39,704 nucleotides of DNA from Streptomyces sabulosicollis. Its GTDB lineage: Bacteria; Actinomycetota; Actinomycetes; Streptomycetales; Streptomycetaceae. The notes below the pieces were generated by a model. It searched no databases and was not told where the DNA came from. It saw only the letters and a program-made list of their open reading frames with translations. How positions within the stretch are numbered: position 1 is the first letter of the stretch; each line of letters opens with the position of its first letter. The translations under genes and the position numbers were made by a program. The stretch covers positions 1-39,704 of the forward strand of contig NZ_JAEEAP010000029.1 in the NCBI RefSeq assembly GCF_016103465.1. The letters are read 5' to 3'. Shown here in pieces: positions 1-8,141 of this stretch.

Positions 1-68
1 TGTGGGGGGTGGCTGCACGGAACGCATCAGGGGCCGCGAGGGGCGGCCGTCGCATCAGCGCCCGCACT

Positions 69-133
69 AGGTCTAGACCATACCGTCTGTCCGTTCACGG
101 TCAAGACATGGGACGGAAGTGGTCTGGTCCACT
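69..133 (-). promoter_or_regulatory. Leftward promoter with two DasR-type (dre) boxes
   Basis: On the minus strand a -35 TTGACC (99-104) and a -10 TATGGT (77-82) are 16 bp apart. Two boxes flank them: AGGTCTAGACCA at 69-80, covering the -10 and start point, and AGTGGTCTGGTCCACT at 118-133, just upstream of the -35. Both resemble the Streptomyces DasR-responsive element and the chitinase-promoter repeats (core TGGTCTAGACCA). The controlled gene would lie left of the window. No start codon with a ribosome binding site is visible in 1-68. DasR control is inferred from motif likeness only. Confidence 0.55.
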
Positions 134-175
134 GTCGACCCCGCCGATGTCACCTGTCGTCCCCGCCCATGTCAC

Positions 176-205
176 CGCCCCGGCCCGGGAATCCGGGCCG
201 GGGCG
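176..205 (-). terminator. Terminator hairpin after the TPR gene
   Basis: A perfect 13-bp GC stem (176-188 with 193-205) closes a GAAT tetraloop. It starts 26 nt downstream of the TPR gene stop codon. There is no U-tract, which is usual for Streptomyces terminators. Confidence 0.75.
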
Positions 206-230
206 CGCAACGGCCCGTACCGGCGGGCGA

Positions 231-1451
231 TCAGACCGAGAGGGCCGTCAGCCGTCGCCGGTCGTGGGGAGAGGAACGGCGGTCCAGCCGCTCCTCCAGG
301 CGGTCCCGGGCCGCCTCGCAGCGCCCCGCGGACACGAGCGCGTACAGCAGGGCCTCCTCCACGACCTCGCGCTGCGCGGCGCTGCCGCCCACACCGGGGA
401 GCCGTGGCAGGAGGCGCTCCAATCCGCGTGCCGCGTCCGTCCAGCGCTCCTCCAGGATGTCCTCGAACGCCGCGCACAGCGGGGCGATGACACCGCGCTG
501 CACCTCATCCGCGCGCAGGGCGTGGACCCGCAGCCGCCGCAGTCCCGGCAGGTCGTCCGCGGCGGTGAGGGCGATGGCGGAGTGGAGGGCGACGAACGCG
601 GTGGCCGGACGCTCCAGGACGTCCGCGGGCGCCGTGTCCAGGACGTCGCCGATCGGGAACGGCCCCTGCCACGCGCCCGCCAGCCGGGCGCGCCACAGCA
701 GCGAGCCGGAGTCGACCAGGGCGCGGACCCCGTCCACCTTCCCCGGCGACAATTGCTCCGCCCACCGGCGGCGGACCGCCGCCGTGTCCTCGAGGGCGAG
801 TTCGTGCAGGGCGGCGTGCCAGGAGAAGTGGGCGCGGTGTGTTCCGCCGCGGCCCTGGTGGGCCAGCCAGCGTTCGAGCCGCTCGCGGCCCGCCTGGTGG
901 TGGCCGGACTCGTAGTGCACATGGGCGAGGGCGTGCATGGCGTGGCCGGAGGCGGGTTCGGCGGCCAGAGCCCGCTCGGCCAGGGCTCCGGCCTCGTCGA
1001 AACGCCCCTGCTCCTGGCGCATGAAGGCGAGCAGGGAGGTGTGGAACCAGCCTCCCCCGTGCGCCGGGGCGGTCCGCTCGACCACGCCGAGCGCGGTGGT
1101 GCCGTCGAGATCGCGCAGACCGGAGAAGGTGATGGTGGGCACGGCGACGGCGAGCGCCAGCGCGTCGCCCGGGTACTCCTCCAGGTGGCGCAGGAGGGCG
1201 GCGTCGCCGTCCGCGGAGGTGCGCGGGACGCGGCGGGAGACGACGTCCACGAACGAGCGCTCGTAGTCGCCGGCCCGCTCGCGCACCGCGCGCCGGGCGT
1301 CGGCCAGGGCGCGCGGGACGTCCACGTCGGCCCCGCACTCATGGCCGATGAGGGCGAGCGCGGCGTGGCCGAGGGCGAATCCGGGGTCGAGCGCCACGGA
1401 GCGGCGGAGCGCCTGGGCGGCCCCGGTCCGGACCTTCAGCAGCCGGTCCAC
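231..1451 (-). CDS. TTC38-like tetratricopeptide repeat protein
   Basis: A 406-residue, helix-rich soluble protein with no signal peptide or membrane segment. TPR-like spacing is visible from the N-terminus (ALRRSVALDPGFALGHAALA), and again around AGALAERALAAEPASGHAMH. The HFSWHAALHELALED stretch resembles the conserved HxxWHxAL motif of the TTC38 family, a group of unknown biochemical role present in bacteria and animals. The GTG start at 1451 was chosen because it lies inside the 3' end of the upstream oxidoreductase gene (16-nt overlap including its stop), which suggests translational coupling. Reading further upstream in this frame only gives an antisense-like shadow of that gene. The pairing suggests the protein is a partner or scaffold for the oxidoreductase. 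That role is inference. Family assignment is by eye. Confidence 0.85.
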   Translation of the reverse strand: MDRLLKVRTGAAQALRRSVALDPGFALGHAALALIGHECGADVDVPRALADARRAVRERAGDYERSFVDVVSRRVPRTSADGDAALLRHLEEYPGDALALAVAVPTITFSGLRDLDGTTALGVVERTAPAHGGGWFHTSLLAFMRQEQGRFDEAGALAERALAAEPASGHAMHALAHVHYESGHHQAGRERLERWLAHQGRGGTHRAHFSWHAALHELALEDTAAVRRRWAEQLSPGKVDGVRALVDSGSLLWRARLAGAWQGPFPIGDVLDTAPADVLERPATAFVALHSAIALTAADDLPGLRRLRVHALRADEVQRGVIAPLCAAFEDILEERWTDAARGLERLLPRLPGVGGSAAQREVVEEALLYALVSAGRCEAARDRLEERLDRRSSPHDRRRLTALSV

Positions 1452-2866
1452 GGGTCGAGGACGGCCTCGGCGATGGCGGCGGCCTGTGCGCGGATCTCCG
1501 GGATGGCGGTGGTCTCCCACAACTCGCCGCGGCGGGGCGCGCCCAGGGTCCACAGGGCGCGTGCGGTGCCGCCGTCGGCGCCGCGCAGCCGTCCGTGGTC
1601 GGTGGCGACGCCCATGCCGAGCGGGCCGGGCATCGCGGCGCCCTGGTCGAGCAGGCTCCGCCACAGCGGGTCGGCCGTGCCGGAGAGCCGCAGGCCCGGC
1701 CCGGTACAGTCCACCACCCAGCCCACGGGCAGCGTGCGCGGTCCGTCGGCGGTGGTGAGGGACACGGTCAGGGAACCGTCGGGCCGGGTCGAGGCGGCGG
1801 CCACCCGCCCCTGGTACGTCCGCATCCGCCGGGTGCGGCGCATGCGCCCGACCGCCTCGGCGGTGGCCGGGGACATGCGGTGGCGGTGGGTGTTCCACAG
1901 GGAGCCGTCCCGCTCCACGAACTCGGCTCGCTCCGCGGTGGACATCGACGCCCAGATCTCGGCCGTGACCGGGCGCAGCCCGTCCACCGCCGGCCGCCAG
2001 TCGCCGTGGGTGCGCATCACACGGCCGATGTGCCGACGCACGGCGGCCCGCAGCGCGGCCAGGGACAGCCCGCGCAGTGGCGTCGCGCACGTGGCGGCGG
2101 GCAGCGGGTCCACCGCGTGTGCCTGCGGCAGCCTTCCGCCACGGGAGACGGTGTGCACCGTGCGGCCGGGGCGGTCGAGCGTCATGGCGACGTCCACCGC
2201 GGTCAGCCCGGTGCCGACGAGGAGTACGTCCTCCTTCCGCCCGTCCTGGAGGGCGGCGTCCAGGGCGCCCGGCGCCCAGGGGTCGGTGATGAAGCGGTCG
2301 TTGCCCCGCAGGGCATCGGGGGCCCAGGCGGCGGTGGCGGGGGACGGCCCGGTGGCCAGCACCACGCGGTGCGCCTCGACGGTACGGCCGTCGGCGAGTT
2401 CCAGCCGGGCAGGCGGTTCCCCGCCGGGGCGGGTGGTCCAGTGGCAGCCGGTGGCCCGGGTGCGCAGTCGGCGGACGGTGACGACGCCCTGGGCCGCCAT
2501 GATGGCCCGGCCGAGGGTGTCGGCGAGGTAGGCGCCGTAGCGGTAGCGCTCCGCGAAGTCGCCGCCGCGCACGCCCGGTTCGCCGTGGTGGCACAGCCAC
2601 CGCACGAAGTGCCCGGGATCGTCGGGGTAGCAGCTCATCCTGCCCGCCGGCACATTGAGGCGGTGGCGCGGGTCGAGGGTGGCGTAGGCGGTGCCGCGGC
2701 CGGCCTCCGGGGCCGGGTCGATCAGCAGGAGTGCGAACGGGACGCGGCGGCGTGCCGCGGTCTCGCAGAGCTGGATCGCCACCAGCGCGCCGGCGGCCCC
2801 CGCCCCCACGACGGCGACGGTCGTCGTACCCGGCCGTGACGTGCTACACGGCTCTGGCGATGCCAT
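1436..2866 (-). CDS. FAD/NAD(P)-binding oxidoreductase (FAD_NAD_binding_9 type)
   Basis: A 476-residue cytosolic protein. The N-terminal dinucleotide-binding motif VVGAGAAG is at about residues 19-26, and the second Rossmann motif VLLVGTGLTAVD at about 214-225. The ATGPSP motif typical of flavoprotein monooxygenase-like proteins is near 171-176. This layout fits the family of putative FAD-dependent hydroxylases or NAD(P)-binding proteins related to lysine/ornithine N-monooxygenases. The substrate cannot be told from sequence. The ATG at 2866 is preceded by GGAGGT. It is the first gene of a two-gene operon with the TPR protein. Its promoter overlaps the inverted repeat shared with the divergent Rrf2 regulator, so Rrf2 control is likely. 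No cofactor-motif residue appears to be missing. Confidence 0.88.
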   Translation of the reverse strand: MASPEPCSTSRPGTTTVAVVGAGAAGALVAIQLCETAARRRVPFALLLIDPAPEAGRGTAYATLDPRHRLNVPAGRMSCYPDDPGHFVRWLCHHGEPGVRGGDFAERYRYGAYLADTLGRAIMAAQGVVTVRRLRTRATGCHWTTRPGGEPPARLELADGRTVEAHRVVLATGPSPATAAWAPDALRGNDRFITDPWAPGALDAALQDGRKEDVLLVGTGLTAVDVAMTLDRPGRTVHTVSRGGRLPQAHAVDPLPAATCATPLRGLSLAALRAAVRRHIGRVMRTHGDWRPAVDGLRPVTAEIWASMSTAERAEFVERDGSLWNTHRHRMSPATAEAVGRMRRTRRMRTYQGRVAAASTRPDGSLTVSLTTADGPRTLPVGWVVDCTGPGLRLSGTADPLWRSLLDQGAAMPGPLGMGVATDHGRLRGADGGTARALWTLGAPRRGELWETTAIPEIRAQAAAIAEAVLDPWTGC

Positions 2867-2933
2867 GTGATACCTCCTGCTTCCCCGGAACCGGCGGCGG
2901 AGCAGAACCGATGCCCCCGCTCACGCAACCGGT

Positions 2934-2977
2934 ACCGTAGCCATCTAAGTTCACCAATTCAATGAACTTGGTGAACT
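2934..2977 (-). promoter_or_regulatory. Operator overlapping the promoter of the oxidoreductase-TPR operon
   Basis: A perfect 10-bp inverted repeat, AGTTCACCAA (2948-2957) and TTGGTGAACT (2968-2977), is separated by 10 nt. A leftward promoter reads TTGAAT (2957-2962), 17 bp, TACGGT (2934-2939). The -35 therefore sits inside the dyad. The local A+T content stands out against the surroundings. The obvious candidate ligand is the Rrf2 protein encoded divergently at 3083. Confidence 0.7.
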
Positions 2978-3082
2978 CATGGCGAACAACGAGCCGTCCT
3001 TGGCCGCCCACCAGCGTGGATACCCAAGCCGGTGGTTTGGGGCCCCGGCCCATGAAACGGACGTGCGTGATAAGTTGCCCTG

Positions 3083-3547
3083 GTGCGGATCACAGCCAAG
3101 TCGGACTATGCCGTCCGGGCGATGGCCGAACTGGCGGCCGCGGAGGGCTCGCCCCTGACCGCCGAGCAGGTGGCGACCCGGCAGGACATTCCCCTGCGTT
3201 TCCTCTTCGGCATCCTGCGCGAGCTGCGCCTGGCCCACCTGGTGCGCAGTGTGCGGGGTCCGGAGGGCGGATATCTCCTGGCGCGCCCGGCCAAGGAGAT
3301 CACCCTCGCCGACGCGATCCGCGCCATCGACGGCCCGCTGGCCAACGTGCGGGACGTGGGCCTCAGCGGTCTCGAGTACCCCGGAGCGGCCGCGGTGCTC
3401 CCGGATGTGTGGCGCGCGGTGCGGGCGAGTCTGCGGCAGGTGCTGGAGAAGACCACCTTCGCGGATCTGGCCGCGGGGGAACTGCCCCCGCTGGTCCGGG
3501 AGCGGGCGCGCGAATACCTCGACGACGTCCGCCACTACGACACCTGA
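3083..3547 (+). CDS. Rrf2-family transcriptional regulator without cysteines
   Basis: A 154-residue protein with the Rrf2 layout: N-terminal winged helix (ITAKSDYAVRAMAELA, then a helix-turn-helix around EQVATRQDIPLRFLFGILREL), the wing VRSVRGPEGGYLLARP, and a C-terminal dimer helix. Rrf2 members such as NsrR and IscR use three cysteines to bind an Fe-S cluster. This protein contains no cysteine at all, so it cannot sense in that way and more likely binds a small molecule. The GTG start at 3083 follows a possible -10 (GATAAG, 3069-3074) by too little space for a leader, so the mRNA is probably leaderless. It is divergent from the FAD oxidoreductase operon across a perfect inverted repeat, the probable operator. 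Confidence 0.9.
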   Translation: MRITAKSDYAVRAMAELAAAEGSPLTAEQVATRQDIPLRFLFGILRELRLAHLVRSVRGPEGGYLLARPAKEITLADAIRAIDGPLANVRDVGLSGLEYPGAAAVLPDVWRAVRASLRQVLEKTTFADLAAGELPPLVRERAREYLDDVRHYDT

Positions 3548-3559
3548 CCGGCCGGGGCC

Positions 3560-3597
3560 AGGGTCCTTCCTCCACGAAGACCCGTCAGAAGGACCCT
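3560..3597 (+). terminator. Hairpin after the Rrf2 gene
   Basis: A perfect 10-bp stem AGGGTCCTTC / GAAGGACCCT (3560-3569, 3588-3597) has an 18-nt loop and starts 12 nt after the stop codon. Confidence 0.6.
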
Positions 3598-3693
3598 CAC
3601 GGCATCGGTGCCCCACCGATCCCCCGTTCACCGGCCCGAGTTCGGCGTTCCCGGGCGGGGAGGAAATCGTTCGCCGGGCGGGCCGCGCGCTGC

Positions 3694-3706
3694 TAGCTTG
3701 CGGCCG
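3694..3706 (+). promoter_or_regulatory. -10 element of a leaderless gene
   Basis: TAGCTT at 3694-3699 lies 6 nt before the GTG at 3706, so transcription should start at or next to the start codon. No ribosome binding site is present. The -35 region is weak. Confidence 0.45.
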
Positions 3707-4362
3707 TGGATCTCTTCTCACACTCGTGGACGGCGTTGCGCACGGCGGTCGCCGAGCTCCCGGACGAGGACTTCGCCCGGCCCTCCGGCTGTGCCGGGTG
3801 GCTCGTACGGGACCTGGTGTGCCACCTGGTCATCGACGCCCAGGACGTCCTGATCACCCTGGTGACCCCCGCCGACGCCGAACCGACGCGCGACGCGGTG
3901 ACCTACTGGGAGGTGGCCGACACCCCGCCGGCCGGTGACGACCCGCTCGACGCGCTGATCGTCCGGCTGGCAGCCGCCTACCAGGACCCGGGGCTGCTGA
4001 AGTTCCACCTGGACGACGTCGGCTCCGCCGCCGGGCGCGCGGCCGCGCTCGCCGACCCGGGCCTCCGGGTCGGCACCCGCGATGTGGTGCTCACCGCGGG
4101 CGACTACCTCTCCGCGTACGTCATGGAGTGGACCCTGCACCATCTCGACCTGATCGCCCACCTCCCGGGCGTGGCGGAACCTCCCGCCGAGAGCCTCGCC
4201 GGGGCACGCGAGATGCTGGAGCGGATCGCCGGGGCGGCGTTCCCCGCGGCGTGGTCCGATCGGGACGCGCTGCTGGTCGGCACCGGACGACGGGCCCCGA
4301 CCGACGCCGAGCGGGCCGACCTGGGGCCACTGGCCGCGAAGCTCCCGCTGGTCCTCGGATAG
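3706..4362 (+). CDS. DinB-like / maleylpyruvate isomerase-family protein (TIGR03083 type)
   Basis: A 218-residue four-helix-bundle protein of the actinobacterial family that includes mycothiol-dependent maleylpyruvate isomerase. Visible features are SGCAGWLVRDLVCHLV near the N-terminus (His40) and MEWTLHHLDLIAHL near 140-153 (Glu141, His145), which fit the family's metal-binding His/Glu/His triad. In known members these residues hold a divalent metal that activates mycothiol. The actual substrate is unknown, and many paralogues occur per Streptomyces genome. It is monocistronic and convergent with the CHAT gene across a strong hairpin. The GTG start is supported by the -10 box just upstream and the family-typical N-terminus (helix, then the P-S-G-C-x-G-W motif). 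Confidence 0.82.
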   Translation: MDLFSHSWTALRTAVAELPDEDFARPSGCAGWLVRDLVCHLVIDAQDVLITLVTPADAEPTRDAVTYWEVADTPPAGDDPLDALIVRLAAAYQDPGLLKFHLDDVGSAAGRAAALADPGLRVGTRDVVLTAGDYLSAYVMEWTLHHLDLIAHLPGVAEPPAESLAGAREMLERIAGAAFPAAWSDRDALLVGTGRRAPTDAERADLGPLAAKLPLVLG

Positions 4363-4419
4363 CCCTGCTCCCTCCGGCTCCTCCGCGTGCCGTGTCCTTC
4401 CGGCCGGAGGGAGCAGGGC
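4362..4419. terminator. Bidirectional terminator between convergent genes
   Basis: A perfect 16-bp stem (4362-4377 with 4404-4419, arm GCCCTGCTCCCTCCGG) has a 26-nt loop. It fills the gap between the DinB-like gene and the CHAT gene, which converge here. Confidence 0.8.
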
Positions 4420-4431
4420 GCGGAGGCGGGA

Positions 4432-7400
4432 TCAGTGGATGTCCCGCCCCGCCGGGTTGCCCTGGTGGGTGAAGGCGGCCCAGAGGTGGATCTGGTCGAG
4501 GTCGGTGCGGGTGGCTTCGCCGCGGAGTTCGCCGCGCAGGGTGGGCGGGGGCTCGCGGCGCGGGTCGAGCATCCAGAGCTGGGCCGCGCGCAGGGCGTCC
4601 ACCGGGGCGAGGCCGTGGGTGGTGACGAAGTCGTGGAAGACGGCCATCATCAGGGCCGTCGGGGCGTCGTTCACGGCCCAGCGCGAGCCGATGACATCGG
4701 CCGCGCCACGGGCGACCAGGGCGGTGGACAGGGTCAGGGCCTCGTCGTGGTCGCGGGTGCTCAGGTCCGTCTCGCAGGCGCTGAGCACCACCAACGGGCC
4801 TGCGGTGCCCGGCTGTTCACCGACGGCGCCGTCCAGGATGCGGGCCACGGTCAGGCGTCCGGCGTCCTCAGGACCGGCCGGCGGGGCGGCGAGCCAGAGG
4901 GCCGAGCGCGTGGGATCCGGACCGGCCAGGGCGTGGCAGGAGATGTGCAGAACGGCCACCGGTGAGCCGCCGCCGGGCAGCGCGGCGAGGATGTCCTCGG
5001 GTGTCCCCGGCGCGTCGCCGACGTCGGCCGTGGAGAACTCGCCGTAGCGGAGGCCGTCGGGGTAGCAGGCCGTGTGCAGCGCCTCCGCCTCGATCTCGGC
5101 CCACACCAGGCTGAGTTCGGGGTCGGCGACCAGGATCTGCCCGGCGGTGGTGGGCAGCCGCTTCCGGGCCGCGGCCCGCAGGAACTCGGCGCCGGAGGGG
5201 GCGTAGCTGAGCACCGCTTCCTCGCAGGCGTACCGGTGCTCGCGCCCGTCGCTCCCGTACGGGGTGCGGGCCGCGTGCCAGGCGACGGCGCCGAGTGGCC
5301 CGCACGGCACCAGCACGATCCGCGGCGGCCGGTGGAGCGGGCCCACGGCGGCCAGGACCGGGCCCATCGCGGCGGGCCAGGCCCAGTCGCACAGCTCGCC
5401 CAACGCCGCTTCCCACCGCCCGTCCCACTCCGTCCGCCGTCCCGGGTCGGCGGTGGCGACGGCCGCCCCGGAACGCCGGGCGGTGGCGTCCAGATAGCGC
5501 TCCAGCGGCGGGCTGCCGGGGGTCAGCAGCGGCAGCTTCAGGACGGCGGGCCGGGCCTGGTCGGCGCCGGGGCGGAGGATCAGGGCGAAGCCGGGCATGC
5601 CGGGGTGCTGCCCGGGGACGAGGTGGACGAGCGCGTCGACGCCCGCGGCGGTGAGCCCGGCCCTCAGCGCCCGCGGGTCCGGCCGGCCGAGCAGGTTCGA
5701 GGCGTCCGCGCCGCTGCCCGCGCCCAGCGCCTCGAGGGCCCTGCGGCGCAGGCTGCCCGGGATCTGCGGCCCGGTGGCCTGGCCCGGCAGCCCGTCCGCA
5801 CCGTCGGGCTGGAGCGGGTCCGGGGCGACCTCGGCGCGCCACTGCCGGGCCAGCTCCGGGTGTCCGCGGGCTTCGAGGAGTTCGGGAATGCCACGGGACG
5901 CGGCGGCGGACCGCAGCACCAGCGCCCGGCCCCGTTCCAGCGCGTCCACCGCCTCGGCCGGGCGTCCGGACACGGTGGTCCAGTAGGCCAGCCACAGCGC
6001 CTGTGCCGACGCGAAGCGGGCCACGGACAGGCCGTGCTCGGAGCCCAGTTGGAGCAGCACGTCGGCGGACAGCCTGGCCAGTGCCTCGCCTCTGGCGGCC
6101 AGGGCGGCCTCGCGGTCTGCGGCGGCGCGCGGTCCGCCGCGCCCGCCGCGCAGCCAGTGGGCCTCGGAGAGCTGGGTGAGGGCGTCGGCGGTGTGCGGCA
6201 GGCCGTCTCCCCGGGCGATCAGCTCACGGGCCCGGGACAGCTCGGTGACGCACTGGTCGAGCAGGTCCGGGTCGTCGAGGTGACGGGCCGCGTACAGCAG
6301 GGCCCGGCCGAGCTGGTACCGCAGCCGGAGTCCGTTGTGGGGGGAGGGCTGCGGCCCGTCAAGGACCCGGTGGACCTCCGCGATGGCCTCGTCCGCGGCG
6401 TCCCGGCTGGGCTCGGCCATGATCAGCTGGGTCAGCGCGGAGGCGCGCAGGGCGGGAAAGTACGGTGCGAGCATGGGGGCGATCCCCCGTGGGTCGGTCT
6501 CCACCACCTCCCTCAGATACCAGGCCGCGGCGCGGAGTTCCTCCGGATCCTGGGTACGGGCCGCCTGTTCCCGATGGACCTCGGCCAGGGTGGCGGCGAG
6601 GGCGAAGCGGTTCTCCTGGTCGGGCGGCAGGAGGGCGTACAGACCGGTCAACTCCACGACCAGGCGCGGCAGCGCGCCGAGGTCCCCGCTGCGGCGGGCC
6701 AGGCCCAGCTCCTGCTGGGCGGCGAACACCACCATGTTGAGCGTGCCCGTGGCCGACACCGAGCCCTCGCGGTCGTGAGCGCGCAGTTCCCTGGCCATCG
6801 CCAGGGCGGCGTCGGCGGTCCGGAGGCCGCCCCCGAGCGTCGCCGCCTCATGGAGGCGCCCGACCATGCCGATGGCCAGGGCGCTGCGGGCGGCCGCGGC
6901 CTTCTCGCTGTCCGCGGACAGCGTGGAGGCGATCTCGCGGAGCCGGGCGGCGCCGGCCTCCAGATGGGCGAGATCGCCCGTCTGGGACACCCGTACGGCA
7001 TCGACCAAAGTGGCCAGCAGCTGCTCCAGGCCGACGTGCTCCGGGCCGCCGGAGCGGTCGTCGGGGTGCGGCCCCGGCTCCGGCATGGCCTCGTCCACCT
7101 CGTCGAAGTCCATCGTGCCGGGCACCAGGAAGTTGGCCCACACCAGCAGGATGGCGTGCAGCTTGGCGAGACGGGCCCGTTCGGGGACGTGCGCGGGCAG
7201 CCGCCGCAGGGCCCGCCGGGCGGCGTCCGCGGCGCGGCGGGCGCCCTCGGCCAGTGCCCGGGGGTCGCCCTCGCCCGACCTGAGCCCGGTCAGCAGTTCG
7301 CACAGCGGCGCGAGGTCCGGTCGGTCCAGGCCCAGGGCCGCCACTTCCGCGTGGGCCTCCTCGGGGGAGGTCGCGGTGCGGTCCACGGCCCGGTACAGCC

Positions 7401-7530
7401 ATACCACGAGGTTCACGAACCGCGGTATGTCGTCCGTGGCCCAGCCCAGCACGCCCCGGACGGCGCCGGTCAGCGGGTCGCCGACGGGGCCACCGTCCTC
7501 GCCGTCGCCCTGGTGTCGCTCCTCGTCCAC
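4432..7530 (-). CDS. TPR-like and CHAT-domain protein (putative caspase-like protease)
   Basis: A 1032-residue soluble protein. Residues to about 600 are alpha-helical, TPR-like repeats (AAWYLREVVETDPRG, LRYQLGRALLYAARHLDDP and similar). The C-terminal part is a CHAT domain (Caspase HetF Associated with TPRs). The catalytic dyad appears intact: His866 in HISCHALAG and Cys919 in LSACETD, followed by the family motif GAADVIGSRWAVND. CHAT proteases are separase/caspase-like cysteine peptidases, some of which act in defence (the type III-E CRISPR-linked Craspase, bacterial gasdermin activation). No gasdermin, CRISPR or other effector gene is adjacent, so the substrate is unknown. The GTG start at 7530 follows GGAGGAG. 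The gene lies 46 nt after the PPOX-fold gene on the same strand and could be co-transcribed with it. Confidence 0.88.
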   Translation of the reverse strand: MDEERHQGDGEDGGPVGDPLTGAVRGVLGWATDDIPRFVNLVVWLYRAVDRTATSPEEAHAEVAALGLDRPDLAPLCELLTGLRSGEGDPRALAEGARRAADAARRALRRLPAHVPERARLAKLHAILLVWANFLVPGTMDFDEVDEAMPEPGPHPDDRSGGPEHVGLEQLLATLVDAVRVSQTGDLAHLEAGAARLREIASTLSADSEKAAAARSALAIGMVGRLHEAATLGGGLRTADAALAMARELRAHDREGSVSATGTLNMVVFAAQQELGLARRSGDLGALPRLVVELTGLYALLPPDQENRFALAATLAEVHREQAARTQDPEELRAAAWYLREVVETDPRGIAPMLAPYFPALRASALTQLIMAEPSRDAADEAIAEVHRVLDGPQPSPHNGLRLRYQLGRALLYAARHLDDPDLLDQCVTELSRARELIARGDGLPHTADALTQLSEAHWLRGGRGGPRAAADREAALAARGEALARLSADVLLQLGSEHGLSVARFASAQALWLAYWTTVSGRPAEAVDALERGRALVLRSAAASRGIPELLEARGHPELARQWRAEVAPDPLQPDGADGLPGQATGPQIPGSLRRRALEALGAGSGADASNLLGRPDPRALRAGLTAAGVDALVHLVPGQHPGMPGFALILRPGADQARPAVLKLPLLTPGSPPLERYLDATARRSGAAVATADPGRRTEWDGRWEAALGELCDWAWPAAMGPVLAAVGPLHRPPRIVLVPCGPLGAVAWHAARTPYGSDGREHRYACEEAVLSYAPSGAEFLRAAARKRLPTTAGQILVADPELSLVWAEIEAEALHTACYPDGLRYGEFSTADVGDAPGTPEDILAALPGGGSPVAVLHISCHALAGPDPTRSALWLAAPPAGPEDAGRLTVARILDGAVGEQPGTAGPLVVLSACETDLSTRDHDEALTLSTALVARGAADVIGSRWAVNDAPTALMMAVFHDFVTTHGLAPVDALRAAQLWMLDPRREPPPTLRGELRGEATRTDLDQIHLWAAFTHQGNPAGRDIH

Positions 7531-7576
7531 CCCGCGCTCCTCCCCCGTGTCCTGCCCCCGTGCCGGAACGGCGTCC

Positions 7577-8017
7577 TCACGCGTCCGGCAGCACTCCGGG
7601 CCGGAACTTCTCCACGCCGACGACCCGGTGGACGTGGTCCGGCTCGATGTAGACCGCCACCCGCACCTCGCCGGGGGCCAGCCAGGGGAACGTCTCCGTG
7701 CCCAGGTACTTCCGCGCGAGACGGTCCATCACCCGTACGGCCGGATCCCCCTCGACGAAGCGGACGGCGCGGCCCCGGATCTCCACCCGGTGATACGGGT
7801 CCTCGGTGTCCATGCAGCACAGCGACACGCGGGGGTCGCGCCGGAGGTTCTCCTCCTTGACCCGGCCCGCCGAGGTGTTGATCACCACCAGGCCGTCCTC
7901 CAGATCGGCCCACATCGGCGTCAACTGCGGCGAGCCGTCCGGGTTCAGCGTGGCCACCTGCCAGAACCGGGGCTCGTGAAGCCAGGTGCGGGTGATCTCG
8001 TCCAGTGTGGCAGCCAT
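7577..8017 (-). CDS. Pyridoxamine 5'-phosphate oxidase-fold (PPOX) protein
   Basis: A 146-residue split-beta-barrel flavin/F420-binding protein. The N-terminal FWQVATLNPDGSPQLTPMWADLEDGLVVINTSAGRVKEENLRRDPRVSLCC stretch, here cited only as a region, is the classic actinobacterial PPOX-class F420-dependent oxidoreductase signature: L-x-P-D-G-x-P in the first strands, K-x-x-N-L-R-R-D-P-R-V in the cofactor loop. Such enzymes reduce small ketones, quinones or biliverdin-like substrates using F420H2. The substrate is not predictable. The ATG at 8017 was chosen over an upstream GTG because it has a GAGGAG box at good spacing and matches the family's usual start. The gene is divergent from the LLM monooxygenase and upstream of the CHAT gene. 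Confidence 0.85.
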   Translation of the reverse strand: MAATLDEITRTWLHEPRFWQVATLNPDGSPQLTPMWADLEDGLVVINTSAGRVKEENLRRDPRVSLCCMDTEDPYHRVEIRGRAVRFVEGDPAVRVMDRLARKYLGTETFPWLAPGEVRVAVYIEPDHVHRVVGVEKFRPGVLPDA

Positions 8018-8126
8018 GCGGTCTCGCTCCTCTTTCGTGGGCCAAACCGTCAACGCATACCCTGGCCACCGCGGTTCCGAACACCCGGAGGTCGGGGAAC
8101 GGCTGCCTCACCCCAGCCGCACTCCG

Positions 8127-8141
8127 TATGCTCACAGCATG
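8127..8141 (+). promoter_or_regulatory. -10 element of the LLM monooxygenase gene (leaderless)
   Basis: TATGCT at 8127-8132 lies 6 nt before the ATG at 8139, and no ribosome binding site is present. A leaderless transcript is the simplest reading. Confidence 0.5.

Noticed and set aside
9-2531. Long plus-strand frames opposite the TPR/oxidoreductase genes, including one of 840 codons
   Set aside because: Antisense shadow of two real genes in high-GC DNA. The composition is Arg/Gly/Pro-rich and no domain is seen.
5074-7860. A 928-codon plus-strand frame opposite the CHAT gene
   Set aside because: Low-complexity G/Q/R/P translation with no motif, while the opposite strand has clear CHAT catalytic motifs.
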